Origin: Hydrogenobacter sp.
Lineage (GTDB): Bacteria; Aquificota; Aquificia; Aquificales; Aquificaceae
NCBI GenBank assembly: GCA_028276405.1
Contig: JAPYWJ010000001.1
Location: 1 to 64,000 of the forward strand
Direction of reading: 5' to 3'
Length of the DNA: 64,000 nucleotides
Of this stretch, positions 10,169-18,151 are shown piece after piece. A model generated the notes under the pieces. That model made no database searches. It was not told the origin of the DNA and saw nothing but the letters and a program-made list of their open reading frames with translations. Each line of letters opens with the position of its first letter. The first letter of the stretch is position 1. A program made the position numbers and the translations under genes.

Positions 10169-10288
10169 AAGTCTCCATCTTCTGTAAGGTGGAACAGTCC
10201 GAAGTTAAGCCTGGGTGTGGCCGGCGCAGGGGGGAGAGGTGAAAACCTCTGTGAAGCAGGAAGCTCCATCTTCTATAAGGTGGAGTAG
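10169..10288 (+). pseudogene. Relic of a TnpB C-terminus
   Basis: 39 codons are open in this frame and end CEAGSSIFYKVE-stop, the kind of tail that IS200/IS605-family TnpB proteins carry where their coding sequence runs into the transposon right end. Everything upstream of about 10160 is the intact P-type ATPase, so the RuvC and Zn-finger parts of TnpB are absent. There is no start codon or SD. I read it as the left-over right end of a degraded or minimised element rather than a gene. Confidence 0.55.
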
Positions 10289-10293
10289 TTCAC
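10174..10293 (+). mobile_element. IS200/IS605-type right end with omega-RNA-like hairpins
   Basis: The segment ends GAAGCTCC-hairpin-GGAGTAGTTCAC, the usual form of IS605-group right ends. Three hairpins are visible: 10175-10194 (8-bp stem), 10235-10250 (AGAGGT, GAAA loop, ACCTCT) and 10264-10285 (9-bp stem, one wobble). The first and last are near-identical copies. In complete elements this region encodes the guide (omega) RNA used by TnpB, whose guide begins just after TTCAC; here that would be about 10294 onward, antisense to the end of the helicase gene. No tnpA or tnpB is in the window and no left end was found, so it is a solo end or a non-autonomous element. Confidence 0.6.
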
Positions 10294-11387
10294 ACTTCTG
10301 TGTATCTCTCTTTTACTTTTTTAATTCTCCAAAGGGCTTTGCTGTCTTCTGGAGTTATCAAGCTATAAGCTTTTCCGTAGGTTCCTACCCTTCCAGTCCT
10401 ACCTATCCTATGTATGTAAACTTCTGGGTCCTCCGGTATATGATAGTTTATTACTAAGCTCACACCCTTTATATCAAGACCTCTTGAAGCCACATCCGTA
10501 GCAACCACCGTTTTTACCTTGCCTTCTCTGAAAAGCCTAAGGGCTGTTTCTCTCTGTTTTTGTGTCATATCGCCGTGCAGGGACACCACATTAAAGCCTT
10601 TGTTTTTGAGTTCCTGAGATATTTCCCTTGCATCCTTTTTAGTTTTTACAAAGATGATAACCTTCTCAAGTAGGTGTTCTCTAAGAAGCTTTTCAAGTTC
10701 AGATATCTTTTGCCTTGGAGAGCTAAGCTTTATGAGTCTCTCTTCTATCTTGGGTTTTAACTGGGCGGATATGACCTTTACCACTTTATGGTCTTCTTTT
10801 AGATGCCTTTTGGCTAAAACTTCTATCTGCTTGGGGATGGTGGCAGAAAAGAGAAATGTCTGTCTGTTTGTAGGCGTTTGAGCTATTATGTACTCAATAT
10901 CTTCAGCAAAACCCATGTCTAACATTAGGTCTGCCTCATCAAGGACGAGAAAAGAAATGCTGCTCAGACCCAATAACTTTCTGTTTATCAAGTCCTTGAT
11001 CCTACCGGGAGTACCTACCACTATGTTAGGTATAGCTTTACTAAGAAAGTCTACATCCCTTCTTACAGGTGTGCCACCGTAAAAGACGGCAGTTTTGAGT
11101 CCCTTGTACTTGGAAAGAGCGTATAACTGCTCTTTTACCTGAAGCGCAAGCTCGCGCGTTGGGGTTAAAACAAGAGCCTTTAGTCCATCACTTTTGTTTA
11201 CTTTCTCTATTATAGGTATACCAAAGGCAGCTGTTTTACCCGTCCCTGTTGCTGCTTGTCCCATAAGGTCGTATCCTTTTAAGGCTAAAGGGATGGCTTC
11301 CTTTTGAATGGGGGTAGGTTCTTTAAAACCTAATTCTTCAATAGCTTTCCTAAGGGGTTCGCTGAGTTGTTGAAAGTTAAACTCCAT
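10290..11387 (-). CDS. DEAD-box ATP-dependent RNA helicase
   Basis: 365 residues with the full helicase core: Q motif near 25 (PTPIQKEAI), Walker A ATGTGKT (46-52), PTREL (76-80), DEAD (150-153), SAT (181-183), ATDVASRGLD (296-305) and HRIGRTGR (326-333). It unwinds structured RNA, plausibly in ribosome assembly or mRNA turnover. The protein stops only ~30 residues after motif VI, with no basic C-terminal tail. Its TGA is formed from the TTCA at the right end of the adjacent IS605-type relic, so the original tail may have been cut off by that insertion. Promoter TTGCAA-16-TATAAT and SD AGGAGG lie upstream. Confidence 0.92.
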   Translation of the reverse strand: MEFNFQQLSEPLRKAIEELGFKEPTPIQKEAIPLALKGYDLMGQAATGTGKTAAFGIPIIEKVNKSDGLKALVLTPTRELALQVKEQLYALSKYKGLKTAVFYGGTPVRRDVDFLSKAIPNIVVGTPGRIKDLINRKLLGLSSISFLVLDEADLMLDMGFAEDIEYIIAQTPTNRQTFLFSATIPKQIEVLAKRHLKEDHKVVKVISAQLKPKIEERLIKLSSPRQKISELEKLLREHLLEKVIIFVKTKKDAREISQELKNKGFNVVSLHGDMTQKQRETALRLFREGKVKTVVATDVASRGLDIKGVSLVINYHIPEDPEVYIHRIGRTGRVGTYGKAYSLITPEDSKALWRIKKVKERYTEV

Positions 11388-11404
11388 AAATACCTCCTCA
11401 CTTA

Positions 11405-11455
11405 ATTATAAGCTGTTTTTAACTTTTTGCAAAAATTCTTACTGGTTTTTATAAT
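11405..11455. promoter_or_regulatory. Divergent promoters sharing one palindromic -35 box
   Basis: TTGCAA at 11427-11432 is its own reverse complement. On the plus strand it sits 17 bases before TATAAT (11450-11455), which precedes tRNA-Ser. On the minus strand it sits 16 bases before TATAAT (11410 down to 11405), which precedes the helicase. Both promoters appear to use the same -35 hexamer, so polymerase binding should be mutually exclusive. Confidence 0.6.
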
Positions 11456-11472
11456 TAAATACTACCTCTTAA

Positions 11473-11562
11473 GGAGAGGTGGCCGAGTGGTCTAAGGCGC
11501 AGCACTGGAAATGCTGTGTACGGGTAATCCCCGTACCGCGGGTTCGAATCCCGCCCTCTCCG
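11473..11562 (+). tRNA. tRNA-Ser (GGA)
   Basis: 90 nt with a 7-bp acceptor (GGAGAGG/CCTCTCC), anticodon loop CTGGAAA giving anticodon GGA, a long variable arm typical of class II tRNAs, T loop TTCGAAT and discriminator G at 11562. CCA is not encoded. The convergent ferredoxin gene ends one base later. Confidence 0.96.
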
Positions 11563-11563
11563 T

Positions 11564-11854
11564 TTAATCCGTTTCTATTTCTATAATGTCCGGAGGTTCT
11601 TTTTCTATAACAAGCTGACAGGTTAGCCTTCTGTTTTCCTCATACTCACCTATTCTCCAGAGGGTTTCTTCCTCTGCTTCTGATGGCTCTGATAGGTACT
11701 CCAAGCCTTTTTTTACTGTGCACACACAGACACCACACTGACCGTCCGTGCAACCAAATTCTACTCCTGCTTTTTCTATCTCGTGGTGAAGCTCACCAAA
11801 CCGGACACCCACGGGGATGTCAAAGATCTTTTTGTTTATCTTAACCTTAGCCAT
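11564..11854 (-). CDS. [2Fe-2S] ferredoxin
   Basis: 96 residues of plant/vertebrate-type ferredoxin fold. The cluster ligands read GCTDGQCGVC (C-x4-C-x2-C) near residues 35-43, plus a distal Cys in RRLTCQLV near 79. It is a soluble electron carrier; partners cannot be told from the context (mnmG lies upstream, 50 bases away, on the same strand). The gene ends one base from the 3' end of tRNA-Ser, leaving no space for a terminator. Confidence 0.9.
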   Translation of the reverse strand: MAKVKINKKIFDIPVGVRFGELHHEIEKAGVEFGCTDGQCGVCVCTVKKGLEYLSEPSEAEEETLWRIGEYEENRRLTCQLVIEKEPPDIIEIETD

Positions 11855-11904
11855 GAGTTTTATTCTATTATGTATAAGAAACTTTCACACTGATATGGCT
11901 CATC

Positions 11905-13749
11905 TTAATCTAATTTTCCTAAGTAAGCAAGAAGCGCGGTTATCGTAGCAGGAGTGATACCATCTATGCGCGAAGCCTGACCCACTGTAATGGGTCTAAA
12001 GCGCTTGAGCTTTTCCCTTGCTTCGTTAGTTAAACTGGGTATCTTATCATAGTCTATATCCTCAGGAATCTTTACATCTTCAAGTTTCTTAAGCTTTTCG
12101 TTAAGCTTCTTTTCCCTCTCTATGTAAGGTTCGTACTTTAGTTCTATCTCTACCTCTTCTTTCACATAAGGATGCTCGGGAACTTCAAAGCCAAAGGCTT
12201 TAATGTCTTCTATACAGCGTTCTGAAGTGAGTAACTGAGAAGGTGTGTAGCTTCTAACATCAGAACCCATAGCTACCGCTACTTTAACGCTCTTGTAAAA
12301 TTCCATCCAGCTTTCTATCTCCTTCTTCAGTTCTTTGACTAACTTGTACTGCTCCCCACTTAAAAGCCCAAGGTTATACCCTATGTGTGCAAGCCTCAGA
12401 AGTGCGTTGTCCTGTCTTAGGTAAAGCCTATACTCGGACCTTGAGGTAAATAGCCTGTAAGGTTCTAACACACCCTTGGTGGTAAGGTCGTCAACCATTA
12501 TACCTATGTAGCTCTCGTCCCTGCGCAAGTAGATGGGTTCTTTACCAAAAGCTCTGAGTGCAGCGTTTATACCCGCAAGGATACCCTGTCCTGCAGCTTC
12601 TTCATAACCAGTAGTGCCGTTGAAGTTGCCAGCGTGGAAAAGTCCTCTTATCTTCTTGGTTTCCAATGTAGGGTAAAGTTCCGTTGGTGCTACCACATCA
12701 TATTCTATAGCGTAGGCAGGGCGAATAAGCTCTACTTTTTCAAGCCCGGGTATGCTTCTGTATAGTTCCCACTGGACTTCTTCTGGTAACGATGTAGAAA
12801 GACCGTTAGGATATATCTCTATAGTGTCCCAACCCTCGGGCTCTAGAAATATTTGGTGTCTCTCTTTATCAGGAAATTTTACCACTTTGTCCTCTATAGA
12901 AGGACAGTAGCGCGGTCCTATACCCTTTATCAGACCTCCGTAAAGAGCAGTTCTGTGCAGGTTTTTGCGTATTATCTCGTGAGTTTTGGGAGTAGTATAA
13001 GTTATCCAACAGTTTACCTGGGGTTTTCCTTTGGGAAACCAATAAGTGCCTACAGGGTCTGTCCAAAAGGAAAACTTAGGGGGCGGATCATCTCCCGGTG
13101 CCACCTCAAGAGCGGAAAAGTCTATGGTTCTCCTGTCAAGCCTTGCGGGAGTACCAGTTTTGAACCTAAGAAGGGTAAAGCCATGCCTTTTGTAAAATTC
13201 AGACAGCCCCTCTGACGGGGGTTCCCAAGCCCTTCCTCCGCGGAAAACTTTATCGCCTATGTATATGGTACCCCGTAGGAATGTACCCGTAGTAACCACG
13301 ATCGCCTTTGTTTTGTACTCTATCCCCAGTTTTGTCCTTACAGCTACTACTCTGTTGTCTTTAACTACTATATCCACCACCTCATCCTGTTTTATATAAA
13401 GGTTTTCTTGGTTTTCACAAACTTTTTTCATATACTCCCTGTAGAGCTTTTTGTCAGCTTGCGCTCTTGGAGACCACACCGCCTTGCCTTTTCGCGTATT
13501 TAGCATTTTGAACTGTATTCCCGTAGTATCTATCGCTTTTGCCATCTCACCACCTAAAGCGTCTATCTCTCTCACCACTACACCCTTAGCTATGCCTCCT
13601 ATGGCAGGATTGCAAGACATCTGACCTATACTGTCCACATTCAAAAGGAACATAACAGTTTTTGCACCCATACGCGCAGAAGCCAACGCTGCCTCTATGC
13701 CCGCATGCCCACCGCCTATGACCACCACATCAAATTCGTCCACTATCAT
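11905..13749 (-). CDS. mnmG: tRNA uridine-34 5-carboxymethylaminomethyl modification enzyme MnmG
   Basis: 614 residues. The FAD-binding N-terminus VVIGGGHAGIEAALASARMG is near-perfect for MnmG/GidA, followed by GCNPAIGG-type (SCNPAIGGIAKG, ~45-56) and the C-terminal tRNA-binding helical domain ending ITALLAYLG. With MnmE it installs the cmnm5 group at wobble uridine of several tRNAs. Length fits the family (~620). Only 21 bases separate its ATG from the divergent glycosyltransferase ATG, so both transcripts must be leaderless or their promoters lie inside the opposite gene. Confidence 0.97.
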   Translation of the reverse strand: MIVDEFDVVVIGGGHAGIEAALASARMGAKTVMFLLNVDSIGQMSCNPAIGGIAKGVVVREIDALGGEMAKAIDTTGIQFKMLNTRKGKAVWSPRAQADKKLYREYMKKVCENQENLYIKQDEVVDIVVKDNRVVAVRTKLGIEYKTKAIVVTTGTFLRGTIYIGDKVFRGGRAWEPPSEGLSEFYKRHGFTLLRFKTGTPARLDRRTIDFSALEVAPGDDPPPKFSFWTDPVGTYWFPKGKPQVNCWITYTTPKTHEIIRKNLHRTALYGGLIKGIGPRYCPSIEDKVVKFPDKERHQIFLEPEGWDTIEIYPNGLSTSLPEEVQWELYRSIPGLEKVELIRPAYAIEYDVVAPTELYPTLETKKIRGLFHAGNFNGTTGYEEAAGQGILAGINAALRAFGKEPIYLRRDESYIGIMVDDLTTKGVLEPYRLFTSRSEYRLYLRQDNALLRLAHIGYNLGLLSGEQYKLVKELKKEIESWMEFYKSVKVAVAMGSDVRSYTPSQLLTSERCIEDIKAFGFEVPEHPYVKEEVEIELKYEPYIEREKKLNEKLKKLEDVKIPEDIDYDKIPSLTNEAREKLKRFRPITVGQASRIDGITPATITALLAYLGKLD

Positions 13750-13770
13750 AAGTTATAAAATATATTAGCA

Positions 13771-14547
13771 ATGGCTAATCATCCAAAGCTTTCCGTTTTG
13801 ATTCGCACAAAGGATGAGGAGAAAAACATAGGAAGAGCTATAAAAAGTGTTAAGGACCTGGCTGACGAAGTGATAGTTTTGGACTCAGGTTCTAAGGATA
13901 ACACGGTAAACATTGCCAAGCATTTGGGTGCTAAAGTGTTTTTTAAAGAGTGGGAAGACCACTCAAGTCAGCTCAATTATGGTATTGGCCTGTGTGAGGG
14001 GGAATGGGTGTTTGTTTTGGACGCGGATGAGGAGCTAACAGAAGAACTTAAACATTCGGTAAAGATAGCCATAAATTCTGGTGAGTTTGAAGTTTATATG
14101 GTCAACAGGAGAACCTACTACATGGGAAGGTTTTTATCGCATACTTGGCAACCCGAGTGGAGAGCCAGACTTTTTAGGAAAGGTAAGGTGCGCTTTGAGG
14201 GAAGGCTTCACGAAAAGGCTTTATTTTCCGGAAAGGTAGGAAAGTTAAGGGGATATCTTAACCACTACTCTTTTAAGAGCCTTTACCACCATTACGCCAA
14301 GTCTTTGGAATACGCTAAAATAATGGCAGAAAACATGAAAAAAGAGGGAAGGAAATTTAGACTTTACAACCTTTTGTTTAATCCTTTTTGGTCAGCCTTC
14401 AAGGTTTACTTCCTTAAGCTGGGTTTTCTTGACGGCTTGCGCGGGCTTGCTGTTGCCTTTTCCACCTTCTTTTATGTATTTTTAAAGTACATGTTTTTGC
14501 TTGAGCTGGAGCTAAAAGAGAAATATGGAGATGAGCTATGGAAGTAA
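13771..14547 (+). CDS. Family 2 glycosyltransferase, WaaE/KdtX-like
   Basis: 258 residues with a GT2 fold: [18 protein letters not shown] at the N-terminus, [10 protein letters not shown] (~36-45) for nucleotide-sugar binding and the DxD-like DADEE near 87-91. The central [11 protein letters not shown] motif (~125-135) is typical of the lipopolysaccharide core WaaE-like subgroup. It probably adds a hexose to LPS inner core at the cytosolic membrane face; donor and acceptor cannot be read from sequence. The last 10 bases overlap mtnA. Confidence 0.85.
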   Translation: MANHPKLSVLIRTKDEEKNIGRAIKSVKDLADEVIVLDSGSKDNTVNIAKHLGAKVFFKEWEDHSSQLNYGIGLCEGEWVFVLDADEELTEELKHSVKIAINSGEFEVYMVNRRTYYMGRFLSHTWQPEWRARLFRKGKVRFEGRLHEKALFSGKVGKLRGYLNHYSFKSLYHHYAKSLEYAKIMAENMKKEGRKFRLYNLLFNPFWSAFKVYFLKLGFLDGLRGLAVAFSTFFYVFLKYMFLLELELKEKYGDELWK

Positions 14548-15491
14548 AAGCCTTTTACTGGAGAGGAGATCACCTACTTTTGCTTGATCAGAGGGAGCTT
14601 CCGGAAAGAGAGGTCTGGCTTAGGCTTACGGATCATATACAGGTAGCTGACGCTATAAAAATCATGGCTGTAAGAGGTGCGCCTGCCATAGGTTGTGTTG
14701 CAAGCTACGGTTTTCTGTTGGGAATTAGAAAAGAAGATCCGCAAAAGGTTTATCAAGTTCTTAGAAATACAAGACCCACTGCTTATAACCTCTTTTGGGC
14801 ATTGGAGAGGATGATGAAAGCTCTTAAGGAGGGTAAAGACCCCGAAAAAGAAGCCATGAGTATAGAGCAAGAAGATTATACAGCCAACAGAAGAATGGGA
14901 GAGTTAGGTAAGGACTTGCTACCTGACGGTGCTAATGTGCTTACTCACTGCAACACGGGAGCCCTAGCAACAGCAGGCTGGGGGACTGCTTTGGGAGTTA
15001 TAAGGTCTGCCCATTACTCAGGTAAAAAGGTACATGTGTTTGTAAACGAAACCAGACCTTACCTTCAGGGATCAAGGCTTACCGCATGGGAACTTCTCAA
15101 AGAAGGCATACCCCATACGATAATAACAGACATGACAGCAGGATTTCTCATGAAAAAGGGGCTCATAGACGCAGTTTTGGTGGGTGCAGACAGAATCACT
15201 AAAAGGGGGGATGTGGCAAACAAAATTGGTACTTACACCCTTTCTGTGCTTGCTAAAGCTCACGGCATACCTTTCTATGTAGTTGCACCCACCTCCACTT
15301 TTGACCCGCACACGGAAAGTGGAGAAAACATACCCATAGAGGAAAGGTCTGAAGAAGAAGTAAAGTCCTTCAAGAGTTGCAGTTTTGCACCCAAAGAAAG
15401 CAGAGCTCTTCACTTGGCTTTTGACATAACACCCGCAGAGAACATTACCGCCATAATAACCCAAGAAGGTATAAAGTACATCAACTTATAA
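14538..15491 (+). CDS. mtnA: S-methyl-5-thioribose-1-phosphate isomerase
   Basis: 317 residues. It interconverts methylthioribose-1-phosphate and methylthioribulose-1-phosphate in methionine salvage. The catalytic Cys lies in [19 protein letters not shown] and the catalytic Asp in [26 protein letters not shown]-type substrate loop (VRGAPAIG) is at ~46. Length is a little below the usual 340-370 but all core motifs are present. It is translationally coupled to the glycosyltransferase by a 10-base overlap, and its 3' end overlaps the convergent EpmA-like gene by 11 bases. No other mtn gene is nearby. Confidence 0.95.
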   Translation: MEVKAFYWRGDHLLLLDQRELPEREVWLRLTDHIQVADAIKIMAVRGAPAIGCVASYGFLLGIRKEDPQKVYQVLRNTRPTAYNLFWALERMMKALKEGKDPEKEAMSIEQEDYTANRRMGELGKDLLPDGANVLTHCNTGALATAGWGTALGVIRSAHYSGKKVHVFVNETRPYLQGSRLTAWELLKEGIPHTIITDMTAGFLMKKGLIDAVLVGADRITKRGDVANKIGTYTLSVLAKAHGIPFYVVAPTSTFDPHTESGENIPIEERSEEEVKSFKSCSFAPKESRALHLAFDITPAENITAIITQEGIKYINL

Positions 15492-16362
15492 AGTCAAGCT
15501 CTTCTATGCTATCAATACCTTGCAAAACCATAAACAATCTTTCAAGACCTATGGAACAGCCGGCACACGGAGGAAAGCTTTCATAGGCGATAAGAAGTTC
15601 TTTGTCAATAGGTATGTTTCTTTCTTGCAGGTAATCTTTCATCCTCCTTTCTATCTCACTTTTTGATGTCTCTTCTGTCCAACCGTTGGCTATCTCTACA
15701 CCTTTTATGTAAAGTTCAAACCTTTCTGCATAACCATCCTTTATCTTGGCATAAGCGCTCAGCCTTGTAGGAAAGTGGGTTATAAAGGTGGGCGCTTCCC
15801 AACCCAAATGCTTTTCTACTTGTATGTATATCCTGTAAAAGAGGGTTTCCCAGTCTTCATCTTCCTCAAAGGGATAACCGTAAGATATTAGATTGTTCTT
15901 AAAAATTTCCTCATCTTCAGAAAGTATCACACCAGCATACTCTTCAAAAGCATGCTCAAGCCTTACAGTTTTATAGCCATCTGACAACCCAAGATATCTA
16001 AGAAGCTGTCCTATTTCTTCTATAAGATAAGTGTAATCCTTTCCTATCTTATACCACTCAAGCATAGTGAATTCGGGTCTGTGAAGCTTTCCGCACGGAT
16101 CTTTCCTGAACACCTTACCTATTTGGAACATATCCACGGGATACTTGCTAAGCAGTTTCTTCATGGAGTTTTCTGGTGATGTCCTGAGCCAAAAGATGCT
16201 TGGACAGTTTCCTGTGCCTTCCCACTCAAGCTTGAAAGGTTCCACATACGGATCTATGTTGGGGTATTTCTGTAATATGTTGGTATAAACTTCAAGATAG
16301 CCTCTTTGTTTGAAGAACTGTCTTACTTGGTCTATAAAAAGGCTCCACTCTTTTATAAGCAT
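15481..16362 (-). CDS. epmA: EF-P lysine ligase EpmA (PoxA/GenX), lysyl-tRNA synthetase-like
   Basis: 293 residues corresponding to a class II lysyl-tRNA synthetase catalytic core without the anticodon-binding domain, the defining architecture of EpmA. Motif 2 is visible in [20 protein letters not shown] and motif 3 in [13 protein letters not shown]. The family attaches (R)-beta-lysine to elongation factor P. No epmB or efp lies in the window, so whether this organism makes beta-lysyl-EF-P cannot be told here. The 3' end overlaps mtnA; 32 bases separate its start from the divergent phosphatase. Confidence 0.88.
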   Translation of the reverse strand: MLIKEWSLFIDQVRQFFKQRGYLEVYTNILQKYPNIDPYVEPFKLEWEGTGNCPSIFWLRTSPENSMKKLLSKYPVDMFQIGKVFRKDPCGKLHRPEFTMLEWYKIGKDYTYLIEEIGQLLRYLGLSDGYKTVRLEHAFEEYAGVILSEDEEIFKNNLISYGYPFEEDEDWETLFYRIYIQVEKHLGWEAPTFITHFPTRLSAYAKIKDGYAERFELYIKGVEIANGWTEETSKSEIERRMKDYLQERNIPIDKELLIAYESFPPCAGCSIGLERLFMVLQGIDSIEELDFIS

Positions 16363-16369
16363 GATGTGA

Positions 16370-16375
16370 TATAAT
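16370..16375 (+). promoter_or_regulatory. -10 box of the histidine phosphatase gene
   Basis: TATAAT overlaps an upstream in-frame ATG at 16374, so that ATG cannot be the start of a transcript from this promoter. The expected start site (~16382) puts initiation at the ATG at 16395. Confidence 0.5.
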
Positions 16376-16394
16376 GATAACGCATTTAGCGGTT

Positions 16395-17009
16395 ATGAAG
16401 CGCCTTTTTCTGGTCAGACACGCACAGAGCGAGTACAACGAAAAGGGCATATTCCAAGGCAGGCTTGACAGCGACCTTACTCCTCTGGGTTTTGTTCAGG
16501 CAAGGCTTACCGCTAAGGAGCTATCGGATAAGAATGTACAAGTCATATACACATCTCCGCAAAGAAGGGCATACAAGACAGCACTTACCATAGGAGACAT
16601 ACTACACCTTGAGCCTATAGTAGATGAAAGATTAAGGGAGATGTCTTTTGGTGAGTATGAAGGAAGGCACTTTTGGAGTATGTTAGAAGAAAACAGAGAA
16701 CTTTTTTTAAATTGGCTTGCCAACCCGCTTAAAAACCCCCTTCCCACTCAGGAAAGCATGAAAGAGTTTGAAAGTAGGGTGAGGAGCTTTTTAGAAGATA
16801 TAAAAGAAAATCCATACGAGAACATACTTATAGTTGCACACGGAGGCACCCTTCATGCCTTGATATGTCTGTCCGTAGGACTTGGGCTTGAAAACCTTTG
16901 GAACATACACATGGACAACGCTGGTATAACAGAGCTTTGCATAAACAAGGATAGGGTGCGGATAACTTGTCTCAACAGGCTATGCCATATGAAGAAGCTC
17001 ACTGTTTAG
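16395..17009 (+). CDS. Histidine phosphatase superfamily (phosphoglycerate mutase-like)
   Basis: 204 residues with the RHG-type motif LVRHAQSE (His9 phosphorylated), the second catalytic His in VAHGGTLHAL, and Arg/Glu residues of the fold (EMSFGEYEG). Cofactor-dependent mutase, alpha-ribazole phosphatase or, in Hydrogenobacter, metal-independent phosphoserine phosphatases (PspA/PspB) belong here. The serine-pathway role is attractive for this lineage but is inference. An upstream in-frame ATG at 16374 lies within the -10 box and is rejected. Its TAG interlocks with the TAA of the convergent nitrilase gene (17006-17009). Confidence 0.85.
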   Translation: MKRLFLVRHAQSEYNEKGIFQGRLDSDLTPLGFVQARLTAKELSDKNVQVIYTSPQRRAYKTALTIGDILHLEPIVDERLREMSFGEYEGRHFWSMLEENRELFLNWLANPLKNPLPTQESMKEFESRVRSFLEDIKENPYENILIVAHGGTLHALICLSVGLGLENLWNIHMDNAGITELCINKDRVRITCLNRLCHMKKLTV

Positions 17010-17749
17010 TCACCTACCGGCAGGGACTCTCTTACCTTTTTTACTTGTGCAAGTTCTATGTGTGCTGACAGAAGTATATCCCCTTTTTCTGCGTAAGAAA
17101 GCACGCTTCCCCAAGGGTCGTATATACCAGAACAACCGGCATAATCTTCTTCTCCTACTTTTCCCCATGCGTTGGAAGCTATAAGGTAAGCTTGGAGCTC
17201 CACAGCTCTTGTTTTGGTAAAGAGTTGCCAATGTTCCTTCCTTTTGTTTCCCCACATGGCAGGCACCCCTAACATCTGAACCTGCTGTTTTTTGAGTTCT
17301 AACACCAAGCTTGTGAACCTCAGCTCAAAGCATATAAGGACGCCTAAGCTCCCAAAATGCGTTTGGAAAACTGTGTTTTCAACGCCAGCACAGAAAAACC
17401 TGTCTTCTTGGTAAAGAGGGAAGAGTTTTATTTTATGCCTCTGTCCCAATATTTGTCCCTTGCCTATTACTATAGCTGTGTTGTAAATGCACCTTCCTTC
17501 TTGGGTAGGGTAAGTTCCAACTAAGGTTAAGCTTTTCTCCTTTGAATGCTTTGAGAGTTCCTCTAAGACTTCTTGGGTTGCCTGTGCGTGCTTTTTCATA
17601 TTTTCGTAATCAAACCCACACTGCCACATTTCAGGTAGGAAGATCACAGAACCTTCTTTTACTTCCGAAAGAAGTTCTATAACCTTCTTTAGGTTCTCTT
17701 CCACTTTACCAAATGTGGGTCTTATCTGTAAGCTGTAAACTCTCAGCAT
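17006..17749 (-). CDS. Carbon-nitrogen hydrolase (nitrilase/omega-amidase family)
   Basis: 247 residues. The Glu-Lys-Cys triad is visible: Glu40 in FLPEMW, Lys106/108 in RHKIKLFP and Cys140 in LICFELRF. The family hydrolyses amides of small molecules; the E-C sequence context resembles omega-amidases (2-oxoglutaramate/2-oxosuccinamate hydrolysis). An in-frame TTG at 17755 exists, but TATAAT (17763 down to 17758) lies 8 bases before ATG 17749, so I start there. The promoter and start lie inside the 3' end of tsaE, which overlaps this gene by 44 bases. Confidence 0.83.
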   Translation of the reverse strand: MLRVYSLQIRPTFGKVEENLKKVIELLSEVKEGSVIFLPEMWQCGFDYENMKKHAQATQEVLEELSKHSKEKSLTLVGTYPTQEGRCIYNTAIVIGKGQILGQRHKIKLFPLYQEDRFFCAGVENTVFQTHFGSLGVLICFELRFTSLVLELKKQQVQMLGVPAMWGNKRKEHWQLFTKTRAVELQAYLIASNAWGKVGEEDYAGCSGIYDPWGSVLSYAEKGDILLSAHIELAQVKKVRESLPVGD

Positions 17750-18128
17750 GCTCAAGAATTATAAGTCTTCCCTCGGGCAAAAACTCTATCCTTATGATCA
17801 CATCACAACAACTCAGATCCGTGGGCCACTCTATTAGCAGAACACCTTGACCGATAAACTCTGTGATATCAAAGTCTTTTACTCTGTAAAGGTCCACATG
17901 TATAAGCTTCCCTCTTTTTGTGGGATACTCATTCACAAGGGTAAAGGTGGGGCTTCTGACCTGATAACCGTCTAAGATCTCCATACCCTGTGCTATACCC
18001 TTTACGAGGGTAGTTTTACCCGCGCCAAGCTCTCCCACAAGACATATAACCTCATTACCTTTAAGAGACCTGCCCATTTGTCTTCCCAGCTTAAGGGTTT
18101 GCTCTTCAGAGGTGGAAATTATCTTCAT
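17706..18128 (-). CDS. tsaE: tRNA threonylcarbamoyladenosine biosynthesis ATPase TsaE
   Basis: 140 residues with Walker A GELGAGKTT (32-40) and the TsaE-specific SPTFTLVNEY followed by HVDLYR. It drives turnover of the TsaBD complex that makes t6A37 in ANN-decoding tRNAs. It overlaps the nitrilase gene downstream. A perfect TATAAT (18143 down to 18138) is 9 bases before the ATG, predicting a leaderless mRNA. Confidence 0.94.
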   Translation of the reverse strand: MKIISTSEEQTLKLGRQMGRSLKGNEVICLVGELGAGKTTLVKGIAQGMEILDGYQVRSPTFTLVNEYPTKRGKLIHVDLYRVKDFDITEFIGQGVLLIEWPTDLSCCDVIIRIEFLPEGRLIILEHAESLQLTDKTHIW

Positions 18129-18134
18129 GTATGC

Positions 18135-18145
18135 TATATTATAAA
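18135..18145. promoter_or_regulatory. Overlapping divergent -10 boxes of tsaE and the SSB-tailed protein
   Basis: TATATTATAAA reads as TATATT/TATAAA on the plus strand and TATAAT on the minus strand. The two start codons lie 9 bases (minus) and about 6-11 bases (plus) away, so two leaderless promoters share the same few base pairs. Confidence 0.45.
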
Positions 18146-18151
18146 AGCATT

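Noticed and set aside
10191-10230. CCGAAGTTAAGCC resembles a conserved stretch of 5S rRNA.
   Set aside because: The rest of a 5S rRNA is missing, while the TnpB-like frame and IS605 right end explain the segment better.
10215-10457. An 80-codon plus-strand frame across the IS relic and helicase end.
   Set aside because: It is antisense to the helicase, lacks a ribosome site and crosses the element boundary.
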